DNA of 37,447 nucleotides, taken from an uncultured Ectothiorhodospiraceae bacterium. GTDB lineage: Bacteria > Pseudomonadota > Gammaproteobacteria > UBA9214. The notes beneath the pieces are model-generated. The model did not search any database. It was not told the DNA's origin and worked only from the letters and a program-made list of their open reading frames with translations. Positions 25,577 through 34,984 of this stretch are shown in pieces. Position numbers and translations under genes: made by a program. Position 1 is the first letter of the stretch, and the number at the start of each line of letters is the position of its first letter. The DNA lies in NCBI GenBank assembly GCA_947258515.1, contig CAMYIO010000009.1, forward strand, positions 1 through 37,447. The letters run 5' to 3'.

Positions 25577-27088
25577 TCAGGCGCTGTTGTGCAGGTCAAT
25601 AACATCATCATCACTGTCGCGACGTTTCTTCTTGGCGGCATCACTGCGAATTGATTGCAGATCATCAAGGTAAATAGTGTCGATATCGCCAGTGACATAG
25701 TTCCCGGTAAATACAGAGTCATCGAAGCCGCTGATATCCGGACTGCCTTTTTTAACAGCATCAACCAGGTCTTCCATGTCCTGAAACAACAACCAGTCAG
25801 CACCAATTTCCTTGCAAATCTGGTCTTCAGTGCGCCCGTGGGCGATTAGCTCGCTGCTGGTGGGCATATCTATGCCATAGACGTTCGGATAACGCACTGG
25901 AGGTGCGGCCGATGCAAAATAGACCTTGTTCGCGCCAGCCTCGCGTGCCATGTCAATAATCTGGGAAGAGGTTGTTCCGCGTACGATTGAATCATCCACC
26001 AGTAATACATTCTTGCCGAGGAATTCAAGATCGATGGCGTTCAGTTTCTGGCGAACGGACTTTTTACGCTGTTGCTGTCCCGGCATAATGAATGTCCGCC
26101 CGATATAGCGGTTCTTGATGAATCCCTCTCGATACTTGATTCCAAGGTTACTTGCCATTTGCGAGGCGGAGGTACGGCTGGTATCGGGTATCGGGATGAC
26201 CACGTCGATGTCATGGTCCGGACGGGTGCGACGTAACTTGTCGGCAAGTTTGTCGCCCATTCTCAAGCGTGCCTTGTACACCGACACATTGTCTATGATC
26301 GAGTCCGGTCTTGCCAGGTAGACATATTCGAAAATACAGGGCTTTGTCGACGGACTGACGGCACACTGCCGGGTGTGAATCGTGCCATCCAGGGAAACAA
26401 ACACCGCCTCCCCGGGAGCGACATCGCGGATTAATTCGTAGCCAAGTACATCCAGGGCAACACTTTCTGAAGCCATCATGTAGTCGGTGCCATCCGGTGA
26501 TTCGCGTTTGCCATAGACGAGCGGACGAATTCCGAACGGGTCGCGGAACGCGACGACACCATGACCGGTGATCATGGCAACCGCTGCATACGCACCACGA
26601 CAGCGCCGGTGGACATCGCTGACTGCCCTGAATACATCGCCGACTTCCATCTTCAGCTTGGCATGTTGCTGCAGTTCGTGTGCAAGCACATTCAGCAGCA
26701 CTTCAGAGTCCGAGTCGGTATTGATCTGGCGCAGGTCTTCCTGGAAAAGTTCCTGTTTCAGCTTGTTGCTATTGGTGAGATTGCCATTGTGTGCCAGGCT
26801 GATGCCGTAGGGCGAATTGACGTAGAACGGCTGGGCTTCGGCTGAGCTTTCACAACCTGCGGTCGGGTAACGCACGTGGCCGATTCCCATATTCCCGAGC
26901 AGGCGCAACATGTGTCGTGTGTGGAAGACATCCCGCACCAGGCCATTGTTCTTGCGCAGGTGCAGTCGTTCACCTTCGCAGGTAATGATACCTGCAGCAT
27001 CCTGTCCTCGATGCTGCAGTACTGTCAGTCCGTCATAAATAGCCTGATTGACTGGACTGTGGGCAACCATGCCGATGATGCCGCACAT
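25577..27088 (-). CDS. purF: Amidophosphoribosyltransferase PurF
   Basis: First committed step of purine synthesis: PRPP plus glutamine to phosphoribosylamine, in the cytoplasm. The 503-residue length is usual. It begins [10 protein letters not shown], with Cys2 as the glutaminase nucleophile after removal of Met1 and no propeptide. The Ntn-hydrolase domain (about 1-235) includes [11 protein letters not shown] and GHVRYPTAG. The phosphoribosyltransferase domain has the PRPP loop [14 protein letters not shown] near 364. The C-terminal tail is charged. It follows cvpA by 34 bp, the classical cvpA-purF pair. The first two codons and ATG 27088 are unambiguous. Confidence 0.97.
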   Translation of the reverse strand: MCGIIGMVAHSPVNQAIYDGLTVLQHRGQDAAGIITCEGERLHLRKNNGLVRDVFHTRHMLRLLGNMGIGHVRYPTAGCESSAEAQPFYVNSPYGISLAHNGNLTNSNKLKQELFQEDLRQINTDSDSEVLLNVLAHELQQHAKLKMEVGDVFRAVSDVHRRCRGAYAAVAMITGHGVVAFRDPFGIRPLVYGKRESPDGTDYMMASESVALDVLGYELIRDVAPGEAVFVSLDGTIHTRQCAVSPSTKPCIFEYVYLARPDSIIDNVSVYKARLRMGDKLADKLRRTRPDHDIDVVIPIPDTSRTSASQMASNLGIKYREGFIKNRYIGRTFIMPGQQQRKKSVRQKLNAIDLEFLGKNVLLVDDSIVRGTTSSQIIDMAREAGANKVYFASAAPPVRYPNVYGIDMPTSSELIAHGRTEDQICKEIGADWLLFQDMEDLVDAVKKGSPDISGFDDSVFTGNYVTGDIDTIYLDDLQSIRSDAAKKKRRDSDDDVIDLHNSA

Positions 27089-27122
27089 AGGCGATCCTCA
27101 ATAGATGCTGCGCAGAATTTCG

Positions 27123-27620
27123 CTATGCATAGCTGATATTGTCAGCGATTTCATTCGGCAGGTAGTTGCGTAACCAGATGGCCAGTTCCTGGAAATAACC
27201 AATAAATTGCGAGTCCTGCCACCAGGGGTCCTGGGGGAGCGGCGTCAGTCCTGCAAGCAACACGAGTATGGCAACGATAACGCCACCTCTGGCAACGCCA
27301 AAGACGATACCGAGCAACCTATCCGTTCCTGTCAGCCCTGTCTTGTCAACGAGTTTGCCGGCAAGAAAATTGACAATGGCACCCAGCAGCAGAACACAGA
27401 TAAACAGAACGGCGAATGCCGTGATCTTTTGTGCGGAGGGAGCCGAAATCCATTGCGACAGAATGTTGGCCAGATCCTCGTAAAAAGCCATTGCCACCCA
27501 CAAGGCGACCAGCCAGGTTGCGAGGGCGACAGCTTCCCTTACGAAGCCGCGGAACAAACTCAGGATTGCAGACAACGCAATCAGTGCGAGTATCACCACA
27601 TCAATCCAGGCAAATGCCAT
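27123..27620 (-). CDS. cvpA: CvpA family membrane protein
   Basis: An inner-membrane protein of 165 residues whose E. coli homologue is needed for colicin V production and affects envelope stress resistance; its molecular activity is not established. It has four predicted membrane segments (about 6-22, 28-45, 65-85 and 103-125), the family start AWIDVVILALIALSAILSLFRG, and the conserved GFVREAVALATW segment. GAGG lies about 6 bp upstream of ATG 27620 in the sequence AGAGGTAATT. The position immediately before purF is conserved across gammaproteobacteria. The 121-bp gap from dedD contains a TAAAAT that could be a -10, without a convincing -35. Confidence 0.92.
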   Translation of the reverse strand: MAFAWIDVVILALIALSAILSLFRGFVREAVALATWLVALWVAMAFYEDLANILSQWISAPSAQKITAFAVLFICVLLLGAIVNFLAGKLVDKTGLTGTDRLLGIVFGVARGGVIVAILVLLAGLTPLPQDPWWQDSQFIGYFQELAIWLRNYLPNEIADNISYA

Positions 27621-27741
27621 AATTACCTCTGGGTCTCGGACCGGTGTTTCCCGGTCATTGGGAATTTAACGGGATGTTCCAAAGTGAACATTTTAGCAGA
27701 ACTGCGCCATTAGCGGCTACGATCATCAGTATCATGGCGCG

Positions 27742-28371
27742 TCAGGGGTATTCGATGACCATCCCGGCCAGTTGCAGACCGGACTTGAGGCGGGCCGCAG
27801 TCTCTTCTGCTGTGCTTCTTGTACTGGCGGGCCCGACCAGCACCCGGTAGGCATAGCCTTTCCCGATGGCGACTTTTTGCAGACGGGACTGGTAACCCGC
27901 TGACTTGAGCCGCTCACTCAGGCCGCTGGCATTGATTTCCTGACCAAAACTACCGACTTGAACAAACCAGCCCTTGAGGTCGGGTTCGGGGACTGTCGCC
28001 GCCCTGGGTGGAGCCGCTGCCACCCGGGCGGGTTTTGCTGCAGCCGCAACCGGCTCGGGCGATTTTCCGGCTGCAGGGGGCGTTTGCGTTTCGCCAGGTG
28101 GTGGCTGGTTCGCCGCTGGTGCGGGCTGCTGCTCCTGTAAACTCAGTGCCTCGGTGACGGCACTCCTGGGCCGTTCCTGCACGGCTGCCATCGGCGCAGG
28201 TAAATCAAGTTCCATGTCGGAGCGGTAATCCATTTGCGGCTGTTCGGGGATGCTGTGGCTCCGCGGTGTCCAGTCATCATCCGGTCCTTCCAGGATTATC
28301 GGTACAAAGATAACAGCCAGTGCCACCAGCACGATGGCCCCGGTCAGTCTTTGCTTCAGTTTTAGGTCCAT
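27742..28371 (-). CDS. dedD: SPOR-domain cell-division protein DedD
   Basis: SPOR proteins bind glycan strands lacking side chains at the septum and act in division. The 209-residue protein has a short cytoplasmic start (MDLKLKQRL), one membrane segment at about 10-28 (GAIVLVALAVIFVPIIL), a proline- and alanine-rich linker at about 60-130, and a C-terminal SPOR domain at about 132-209 (GWFVQVGSFGQEINASGLSERLKSAGY, YRVLVGPASTRSTAE). The family label DedD rather than FtsN rests on the N-terminal EGPDDD-type segment and the folC-dedD-cvpA order. The start is 73 bp beyond the large hairpin at the folC stop. Confidence 0.9.
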   Translation of the reverse strand: MDLKLKQRLTGAIVLVALAVIFVPIILEGPDDDWTPRSHSIPEQPQMDYRSDMELDLPAPMAAVQERPRSAVTEALSLQEQQPAPAANQPPPGETQTPPAAGKSPEPVAAAAKPARVAAAPPRAATVPEPDLKGWFVQVGSFGQEINASGLSERLKSAGYQSRLQKVAIGKGYAYRVLVGPASTRSTAEETAARLKSGLQLAGMVIEYP

Positions 28372-28443
28372 GATGACTCCCTGATATCAAGCGACGTCCA
28401 CATGCCATTGCTGTTGTCACGCGTGACTATACATGACATTTTA

Positions 28444-28486
28444 GTGTGGTGTAACGGATACGTACACGTCATCCGTTACACCACAC
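28444..28486 (-). repeat. Perfect 16-bp inverted repeat spanning the folC stop codon
   Basis: Arms 28444-28459 and 28471-28486 are perfectly complementary (minus strand GTGTGGTGTAACGGAT and its reverse complement) with an 11-base loop. The folC stop TGA (28469-28471) sits at the edge of the loop. The stem is followed on the minus strand by TAAAATGT, not a T run, so it is not a standard terminator. It may act in mRNA 3'-end stability or folC/dedD coupling. Confidence 0.85.
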
Positions 28487-29737
28487 CAGTGCTTCCGCTA
28501 CGGTTACAAAGGAACCACAAACAACCACCCGATCGCCATCTTTTGCATCCGCGTGGGCCCGTGTACAGGCCGTCGCTACATCCTGAAAGCGCCGTACCGG
28601 TGCGCGGCTAACTTCTCCACTGATAAACTGTTGCAACTGTTCCGCTGTCAGGCCGCGATCTCCCGGGAGTGTTGCAAGGTACCAGTCATCGACCTCGGGA
28701 TGCAGTATGGCGGTAAACGCGGCAACGTCCTTGTCGGCAAGCATCCCCAGCACCATGCGGGTGCGTCCCCGCACGTCCCGCTGGCGAAGCAGTTGTACCA
28801 GTTTTTCAGCGCTGCCGGGGTTGTGTGCTACATCCAGAAGGGTCTCGACAGCCCCCGGTATCAGCTGACAACGGCCCGCGAGTGTCACCGTTAACAGCCC
28901 CCGTTCTATGGCCGGGCGCGGTAGCGGGAAGCGCGTTGCCAGGACCTCCAGTACCATGAGTACGCCGGCTGCGTTCTGCAATTGATGCTTGCCGGGAAGG
29001 GCCGGCAGCGGCAGGTCCCGGTAAACCTTGCCAGGTGACTGCCAGTTCCAGCCAGGTTCAGCTGTTGTCCAGTCAAAGCCGCAACCCGGTGCATACCAGC
29101 GGGCTGATACTGCCTGTGCCTGCCGGTGCAGGCTGGCCGGCGGTTCGGGGTCGGAGCAGACAGCCGGCCGGCCCGCCCGGAATATCCCGGCCTTTTCCCT
29201 GCCGATAGCCTCACGGTCCTTGCCAAGCCAGGCGCTGTGATCGATATCAATCGATGTCACCAGCGCCGCATCGGCATCCAGGATATTGACGGCATCCAGT
29301 CTGCCTCCCATGCCGACTTCCAGTATGGCAATATCCAGATGCGCTTGACTGAAGAGGCTGAATGCCGCTAGCGTACCGAATTCAAAATACGACAGGCTGG
29401 TGTCGCCACGGGCCTGGTCTACGGATTCAAACGCTGCGCACAGGGCTGCATCGTCGACCGTTTTACCCGCTATCCGTATGCGTTCGTTGTAATGCAGCAG
29501 GTGGGGCGAGGTATAGCAGGCGACGCGGTAGCCGGCCGAGGACAGGATGGACTCGAGCATGGCGACACTGGAGCCCTTGCCATTGGTACCCGCGACGCTG
29601 ATCACGCCATGAGCCGGTGTCAGCAATTGCATGCGCCCTGCAACACGTGCAACGCGCTCGAGGCCGAGATCTATTTTCCGCGGGTGCAGGGTCTCCTGCC
29701 AGGCAAGCCAGTCAGTCAGTGTGCTAAAGCGTGGCAT
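28469..29737 (-). CDS. folC: Bifunctional dihydrofolate synthase / folylpolyglutamate synthase FolC
   Basis: Adds glutamate to dihydropteroate and further glutamates to folates, ATP-dependent, in the cytoplasm. The 422-residue length is typical. The Mur-ligase-type ATP loop VAGTNGKGSSVAMLE is near residue 48. Also present are YTSPHLLHYNERIRI (near 76), FEFGTLAAFSLF, EVGMGGRLDAVN (near 140), DHSAWLGKDREAIGREKAGI (near 168) and LLDVAHNPGSAE (near 295). ATG 29737 gives the normal MPRFSTLTDWL start. The last five codons lie in one arm of a strong inverted repeat. It follows accD by 81 bp in the conserved accD-folC-dedD-cvpA order. Confidence 0.96.
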   Translation of the reverse strand: MPRFSTLTDWLAWQETLHPRKIDLGLERVARVAGRMQLLTPAHGVISVAGTNGKGSSVAMLESILSSAGYRVACYTSPHLLHYNERIRIAGKTVDDAALCAAFESVDQARGDTSLSYFEFGTLAAFSLFSQAHLDIAILEVGMGGRLDAVNILDADAALVTSIDIDHSAWLGKDREAIGREKAGIFRAGRPAVCSDPEPPASLHRQAQAVSARWYAPGCGFDWTTAEPGWNWQSPGKVYRDLPLPALPGKHQLQNAAGVLMVLEVLATRFPLPRPAIERGLLTVTLAGRCQLIPGAVETLLDVAHNPGSAEKLVQLLRQRDVRGRTRMVLGMLADKDVAAFTAILHPEVDDWYLATLPGDRGLTAEQLQQFISGEVSRAPVRRFQDVATACTRAHADAKDGDRVVVCGSFVTVAEALVWCNG

Positions 29738-29818
29738 GTGTAGCGGTTAATGATACGGCGAGCGAGAGGGCAATTCAGGTTGAGGTCGCAACAGGGTGAC
29801 CTGTTTGAGCAGATTGAA

Positions 29819-30685
29819 TCAGGTCCCGGTCAGTTGCTGCTTCATCAGTATCGCCAGCAGGTTGGCAATCTTCACGCTCATCTCTCGCCGGTCAACGATC
29901 AGGTCGATCGCCCCGTGTTCGAGCAGAAACTCACTGCGCTGGAATCCTTCCGGCAGGGTCTCCCTGACCGTCTGTTCAATGACGCGTGGCCCGGCGAAGC
30001 CGATCAGTGCCCGGGGTTCGGCAATATTGATATCACCCAGCATGGCAAAGCTGGCAGATACGCCACCCATGGTGGGATCTGTCAGTACCGATATATACGG
30101 GATACCGGCCTCCGCAAGCCTTGCCAGTGCCGCACTGGTCTTGGCCATTTGCATCAGTGAAAACAGCGCTTCCTGCATGCGCGCCCCGCCGCTGGCGGAA
30201 AAACAGATCAGTGGCAAGCCACGATCGAGGCATAATTGAGCGGCACGTACAAAACGCTCACCCACGACAGCCCCCATAGAGCCACCCATGAATTTGAATT
30301 CAAACGCTACGGCAACCACCGGCAGTCCCTGCAACGTACCCTGCATGGACAGCAACGCGTCTTTTTCACCGGTGGCCTTTTGTGCGCTGCTGAGGCGATC
30401 ACGGTATTTCCTGCTGTCTTTAAACTTGAGCACATCAACCGGTTCGAGGTTGGCATCCAGTTCCTGTGCCGAGTCCTTGTCGAGAAACATTTCCAGACGC
30501 AGACGTGCACCAATTCGCATGTGGTGACTGCACTTCGGGCACACATCAAAGTTTCTTTCCAGTTCCGAGCGGTACAGCACGGCACTGCAACCATCGCATT
30601 TTATCCACAGGCCTTCGGGAACTGTGCGCTTGTTACCTCCGACGGTGCGGATCTGGGAGGGTACCAGTTTGCTAAACCAGCTCAT
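29819..30685 (-). CDS. accD: Acetyl-CoA carboxylase carboxyltransferase subunit beta
   Basis: With AccA it forms the carboxyltransferase that makes malonyl-CoA for fatty acid synthesis. The 288-residue protein has the N-terminal zinc ribbon of four cysteines, C30, C33, C49 and C52. The crotonase-like carboxyltransferase domain follows, with [47 protein letters not shown] and [16 protein letters not shown]. The family start [14 protein letters not shown] supports ATG 30685. It follows trpA by 53 bp; trpA-accD-folC is a common gammaproteobacterial order. Confidence 0.97.
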   Translation of the reverse strand: MSWFSKLVPSQIRTVGGNKRTVPEGLWIKCDGCSAVLYRSELERNFDVCPKCSHHMRIGARLRLEMFLDKDSAQELDANLEPVDVLKFKDSRKYRDRLSSAQKATGEKDALLSMQGTLQGLPVVAVAFEFKFMGGSMGAVVGERFVRAAQLCLDRGLPLICFSASGGARMQEALFSLMQMAKTSAALARLAEAGIPYISVLTDPTMGGVSASFAMLGDINIAEPRALIGFAGPRVIEQTVRETLPEGFQRSEFLLEHGAIDLIVDRREMSVKIANLLAILMKQQLTGT

Positions 30686-30738
30686 GCGTTTGATTGTACC
30701 TGTTCATCTGCGGATACGAAAATTCGTCTGTCTGCGCG

Positions 30739-31548
30739 CTATACCGCTTTATCAATGCCGGCACGCAGGTCTGCAACCGTTGTTGCCAGTGCTGCCGGGA
30801 TGGCCCCGGGAGTCCCGGCGAGCCCGGCAATCTGGTTGACCAGCACACTGCCAACGACAACGGCATCGGCGATTTCGGCAACCTGCCCGGCTGTTTCCGC
30901 ATCGCGGATGCCGAATCCCACGCCTACCGGTAATGTCGTATGGCGGCGTAATTGCTTGAGCTTCGTGGCAACGGAAGAAACATCCAGTTGATTAGCGCCG
31001 GTGACGCCTTTGAAGGAGACGTAGTAGATAAAGCCGCTGGCGGCTTCACTGACCTTTTGCATGCGTGCGTCATCGCTGGTGGGTGCCAGCAGGAAGATGG
31101 TGTCAATCGCGTTTTCCTTCATGGCGGCCGTAAACTCGGCAGCTTCCTCCGGTGGCATATCCACCGTCAGGACGCCATCGACACCGGCGTCCGCAGCTGC
31201 ACGGGCAAAGGCCGCGTAACCCCACACCTCGATGGGATTCAGATAGCCCATCAGGATCACGGGTGTTTTATCGTCGTTGCGGCGAAAATCACTGACCATA
31301 TCGAGCACCTTGTGCAGCGTCACATGGTGCTTGAGTGCGCGTTCGCAGGCCGCCTGTATCACCGGCCCATCCGCCATCGGGTCGGAAAACGGCACGCCCA
31401 CCTCGAGCAGATCGGCGCCGGCTGACACCATGGCATGCAGGGTTGGTACCGTCACATCGGGTTGCGGATCACCCGCGGTGATGAATGGAATCAGCGCCTT
31501 TTTTTGCGCTGACTGCAAGTCTGCAAAGCGTTGCTGGATGCGGCTCAT
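30739..31548 (-). CDS. trpA: Tryptophan synthase alpha chain
   Basis: Cleaves indole-3-glycerol phosphate to indole, which is channelled to TrpB. A TIM barrel of 269 residues. The catalytic residues Glu49 (LLEVGVPF) and Asp60 (SDPMADG) fall at the same numbers as in E. coli. The [11 protein letters not shown] segment and the phosphate-binding GVGFGIRD are clear. The ATG at 31548 overlaps the trpB stop by 4 bp (ATGA), indicating translational coupling of the two subunits. Confidence 0.97.
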   Translation of the reverse strand: MSRIQQRFADLQSAQKKALIPFITAGDPQPDVTVPTLHAMVSAGADLLEVGVPFSDPMADGPVIQAACERALKHHVTLHKVLDMVSDFRRNDDKTPVILMGYLNPIEVWGYAAFARAAADAGVDGVLTVDMPPEEAAEFTAAMKENAIDTIFLLAPTSDDARMQKVSEAASGFIYYVSFKGVTGANQLDVSSVATKLKQLRRHTTLPVGVGFGIRDAETAGQVAEIADAVVVGSVLVNQIAGLAGTPGAIPAALATTVADLRAGIDKAV

Positions 31549-32768
31549 TGCTGGATTCCTTCCAGTTGTGCAATGGTGTGCATGTCCTTATCGCCACGCC
31601 CGGACAGGTTGATGATAATAATTTTGTCCTTGCCCATCTGCGGTGCCAGATTGGCCACATAGGCCAGCGCATGACTGGACTCCAGTGCCGGTATAATACC
31701 CTCGGTGTGTGTCAGGTGATGAAATGCTTCGATGGCTTCAGAGTCAGTGACGGCCACATAGGTGGCGCGCCCGCTATCCTTCAGCCAGGCATGCTCGGGA
31801 CCGACACCCGGGTAATCGAGGCCCGCGGATACAGAATGGGTTTCGGTAATCTGGCCATCACTGTCTTCCATCAAGTAGGTGCGGTTACCGTGCAGCACGC
31901 CGGAACTGCCGGCACACAGCGGCGCCGCATGGCGCCCTGTTTCAACACCGTCTCCGCCGCCCTCGACCCCGTAGAGCTCAACTGCTTCATCATCAATAAA
32001 CGGATGGAACAGACCAATGGCGTTGGAACCGCCGCCGACACAGGCGACCAGTGCATCCGGTAGCCTGCCTTCCAGTTCAAGGATTTGTTGCCGCGCTTCA
32101 CGCCCGATGATGGTTTGGAAATCCCTGACCATTACCGGGTAAGGATGCGGGCCGGCCACGGTGCCAATAATGTAAAAGGTGTTATCGACATTGGTCACCC
32201 AGTCGCGCAGGGCTTCATTGAGCGCATCCTTGAGCGTTTTCGAGCCCGACTCAACAGAGACGACTTCGGCACCCAGCATGCGCATGCGGTAGACGTTAAT
32301 CGCCTGGCGCTTGATATCTTCTGCACCCATGTACACCACACACTCCATACCGAGGCGTGCCGCAATGGTTGCCGATGCGACGCCATGTTGTCCGGCGCCG
32401 GTCTCGGCAATAATACGTGTCTTGCCCATTCGCTTTGCCAGCAGCGCCTGTCCAACGGTGTTGTTGATCTTGTGTGCGCCGGTGTGATTCAGGTCTTCAC
32501 GTTTGAGATAGATGCGCGCACCACCCGCCTCCCGGCTCCAGCGTTCCGCAAAATACAAGGGCGAAGGACGCCCGACGAAGCTGGCCAGGTCGCGGTCCAG
32601 TTCCGCCTGGAACTCTGGATCCTGCAGGTACTTCTGATAGGCTGCATTCAGTTCATCGAGTGGCAGCATCAGCGTCTCTGCAACAAAACGACCGCCAAAG
32701 GGACCGAAATGCCCGCGCTCATCCGGAAGCGGTGCCTGCTTCGCCTTGCTATCAACCGCCTGTGTCAC
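31545..32768 (-). CDS. trpB: Tryptophan synthase beta chain
   Basis: A PLP enzyme that joins indole with serine to give tryptophan, in an alpha2-beta2 complex. The 407 residues include [14 protein letters not shown] near 22, the PLP lysine Lys100 in [18 protein letters not shown] near 117, the phosphate-binding [10 protein letters not shown] and [16 protein letters not shown]. The start is GTG 32768, with AAGGAG about 9 bp upstream. It overlaps the 3' end of trpF by 17 bp. Order trpF-trpB-trpA. Confidence 0.97.
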   Translation of the reverse strand: MTQAVDSKAKQAPLPDERGHFGPFGGRFVAETLMLPLDELNAAYQKYLQDPEFQAELDRDLASFVGRPSPLYFAERWSREAGGARIYLKREDLNHTGAHKINNTVGQALLAKRMGKTRIIAETGAGQHGVASATIAARLGMECVVYMGAEDIKRQAINVYRMRMLGAEVVSVESGSKTLKDALNEALRDWVTNVDNTFYIIGTVAGPHPYPVMVRDFQTIIGREARQQILELEGRLPDALVACVGGGSNAIGLFHPFIDDEAVELYGVEGGGDGVETGRHAAPLCAGSSGVLHGNRTYLMEDSDGQITETHSVSAGLDYPGVGPEHAWLKDSGRATYVAVTDSEAIEAFHHLTHTEGIIPALESSHALAYVANLAPQMGKDKIIIINLSGRGDKDMHTIAQLEGIQQ

Positions 32769-33381
32769 TGTTCTCTACTCCTTGCATGAAAGCCGCTATT
32801 TTAGCAGCTGACTTGATACCTTTCCCCGATTCTACGCCACTGCTGACATCCACCGCGTAGGGCCGGGATGTATTGATCGCCAGGGTCACGTTTTCGGGGG
32901 TCAATCCACCAGCCAGAATCAGCGCTTTTGGCACAGAGTCAGGGATGAATCGCCAGTCAAAGGTCTTGCCGCCGCCGCCGTGTGACTGTGGCTGCCATGC
33001 ATCCAGCAAAAATCCGGCTGCATCGGGGTACATCTCCATTAGCGACAATACATCGATTCCGCCACGCATCGCGATTGATTTAATAAATGGCAGCCCAAAA
33101 GATTTGCATGTGGCATTGTCTTCATCCCCATGAAACTGCAGCAGACCCAGCGGGACGTTTTTGATGACCTCATGAACGGCATCCGGGGTGGCATTAACAA
33201 ACAGGCCAACAACCGTTACAAACGGTGACACCGATTCGGCTATCTCACGGGCAACAGCAGTGGCAACACATCGCGGGCTTTTCGGGTAAAACACCAGGCC
33301 CAGCGCGTCGGCGCCGGACTGCACCACGGCAGCGGCATCTTGTAAGCGGGTTATACCGCAAATTTTAACGCGGGTACGCAT
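32752..33381 (-). CDS. trpF: Phosphoribosylanthranilate isomerase
   Basis: Third step of tryptophan synthesis from anthranilate: Amadori rearrangement of phosphoribosylanthranilate. A small TIM barrel of 209 residues starting [12 protein letters not shown], with the catalytic Cys8 in [25 protein letters not shown] and the phosphate-binding [10 protein letters not shown] segment complete the family pattern. It is a stand-alone TrpF, not fused to TrpC. It is 75 bp after truA, and trpB overlaps its end. No clear attenuator or operator is seen upstream. Confidence 0.96.
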   Translation of the reverse strand: MRTRVKICGITRLQDAAAVVQSGADALGLVFYPKSPRCVATAVAREIAESVSPFVTVVGLFVNATPDAVHEVIKNVPLGLLQFHGDEDNATCKSFGLPFIKSIAMRGGIDVLSLMEMYPDAAGFLLDAWQPQSHGGGGKTFDWRFIPDSVPKALILAGGLTPENVTLAINTSRPYAVDVSSGVESGKGIKSAAKIAAFMQGVENSDTGG

Positions 33382-33456
33382 CAGCAGAGGATCAATCCCG
33401 TTTACTGCATAAAATGTAAGGAAAACGCCACAGTCAGTCCGGCATTCTTGCGGGAA

Positions 33457-34236
33457 TCAGCCAAAGACCGGCAATCGGGTGCCAGATGGTACCGCAAAAT
33501 GATCGGGGTAGCGGACTTTTACCAGGTATAAACCCGCGGGTGAGGCATTGATCCCGCTCACACGCCGGTCTTTTGCCTGCAACACATCACTGGTCCAATC
33601 GGGCGTTTGTTCACCACAACCGGTTTTTATCAGCACACCGGCGATGCAGCGCACCATGTGATGAAGGAAGGCATTGGCAATCACATCAATGGTGATAAAG
33701 CGGCCACTGCGCCTGACTTCAAGCGAGTGTATGGTGCGTACCGGACTGTGTGCCTGGCAGGCGACAGCGCGAAACGAGGTAAAATCGTGTTCACCCACCA
33801 GGTAACGCCCTGCATCGGCCATGATGCCTGCATCCAGTTCTGCATGGTGCCAGCAGACATGGTTTCTTAACAGTGCCGGCCGGCAGGGATGATTGTAAAT
33901 GATGTAGCGATAATGCCTCTGCGTCGCGCTGAAACGCGCATGAAAGGCCTCATCCATGCTGCTCAGCCAGCGCACGCTGATATCGTCAGGCAAGTTGGCA
34001 TTGGTTCCCCGTAGCCAGTTGTTGGTCGGCCGGTTTGTCCCGGTGTTGAAGTGAATGACCTGCCCGGTTGCATGAACGCCGCTATCGGTTCGTCCCGCGC
34101 AGACCACATTGAGCGCGTGGTCAGCCACCTTTGAAATGGCCTTTTCCACACAAGCCTGCACCGTGCGGCCCTCGGCCTGGCGTTGCCAGCCAAAAAAACC
34201 GCAACCGTCATATTCAATACCTGCAGCATAGCGCAT
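33457..34236 (-). CDS. truA: tRNA pseudouridine(38-40) synthase TruA
   Basis: Converts uridines 38-40 in the anticodon arm of many tRNAs to pseudouridine. From ATG 34236 it is 259 residues and starts RYAAGIEYDGCGFFGWQRQ, where family homology begins. The catalytic aspartate is Asp51 in CAGRTDSGVHATGQV. Later landmarks are FHARFSATQRHYRYII and FLHHMVRCIAGVLI. The frame is open upstream to 34317; several TruA proteins carry about ten extra residues, and no good ribosome-binding site marks either start, so the true start may be upstream. Between the EcfT-like gene and trpF. Confidence 0.94.
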   Translation of the reverse strand: MRYAAGIEYDGCGFFGWQRQAEGRTVQACVEKAISKVADHALNVVCAGRTDSGVHATGQVIHFNTGTNRPTNNWLRGTNANLPDDISVRWLSSMDEAFHARFSATQRHYRYIIYNHPCRPALLRNHVCWHHAELDAGIMADAGRYLVGEHDFTSFRAVACQAHSPVRTIHSLEVRRSGRFITIDVIANAFLHHMVRCIAGVLIKTGCGEQTPDWTSDVLQAKDRRVSGINASPAGLYLVKVRYPDHFAVPSGTRLPVFG

Positions 34237-34306
34237 GGGTGTTACTTGTGATGAGGGGTGTTCATGCAGGTATTCTACATCAAGCTCGCAGGCACACCGT
34301 GGAAAC

Positions 34307-34984
34307 TCAAACAGCAATGAAGATCACGCCACTCATCGCCAGCGGAAACATCCATTGCCACCAGGGCGGTGACGCCAGTTCATTGACATCGATCAGGGTG
34401 TCACCTGCATGAGCGGCCTTGTCGAGTACATTTTTGTAGAGTAGCCGCGATGACAGGGCGATATTGGTGAATTTCCTGGTAGTTACCGGATGCTCACGCA
34501 ATACGTCGCTGGCAAGTGATTGTACCTGCGTCACTGCCTCTATCGACAACAGCACCCGAACAGCAATGCGTTCGCGCATACGATGCGTGCTTAGCGGCCG
34601 GATCAGTTGCATGATCGCCGGCAGCAATTCTTCACGTGGAGTGCTCTGCAATAACAGGTGAACGGCGGCGACGATCGCGAGTAACGCCATTACCCGCAGC
34701 AAGCCAAGATAAAGACCATCTATTGTCGGTGACAGGGACGCCGCGCCCGGCCACAGACTGTCACCCGGTGTCCACCAGCCATAAACAAGCAGAATGGCCA
34801 GTAACAACCAGCGCAGTCGTTTAACCATGAGTAAAAAAGTCGCCGGTGAAGGATTTCCGGCCAGAACAAATAACAACAACAGTAGTACAGCACCGCCTGC
34901 CAGAAGTTCAGGCCGGGCCGTAGCCATGGCTGCAGTAAACAGCAGCAGCATGACAAGGCGTATCAGCGGGTGCAGGTCAGGCAA
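34307..34984 (-). CDS. CbiQ/EcfT-like membrane protein without partner ATPases
   Basis: A 225-residue membrane protein resembling the T component (EcfT/CbiQ) of energy-coupling-factor vitamin/metal importers. It starts LHPLIRLVMLLLFTAA and has hydrophobic segments at about 8-42, 50-70 and 90-112, followed by a long cytoplasmic-looking helical part with basic patches (STHRMRERIAVRV), then a last segment near 205-225. The EcfT coupling signature with Ala-Arg-Gly is not clearly present, and no EcfA or substrate-binding S component is visible nearby, so its transport role is doubtful. The start is TTG 34984, overlapping the fimV stop by 8 bp, so translation is probably coupled to fimV. The family call is moderate. 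Confidence 0.65.
   Translation of the reverse strand: MPDLHPLIRLVMLLLFTAAMATARPELLAGGAVLLLLLFVLAGNPSPATFLLMVKRLRWLLLAILLVYGWWTPGDSLWPGAASLSPTIDGLYLGLLRVMALLAIVAAVHLLLQSTPREELLPAIMQLIRPLSTHRMRERIAVRVLLSIEAVTQVQSLASDVLREHPVTTRKFTNIALSSRLLYKNVLDKAAHAGDTLIDVNELASPPWWQWMFPLAMSGVIFIAV

Noticed and set aside
27639-27656. Small 6-bp hairpin (GACCGG/CCGGTC) in the cvpA leader as a PurR-type or riboswitch element
   Set aside because: It is short, has no T run, and does not resemble the PurR box or a known purine riboswitch.
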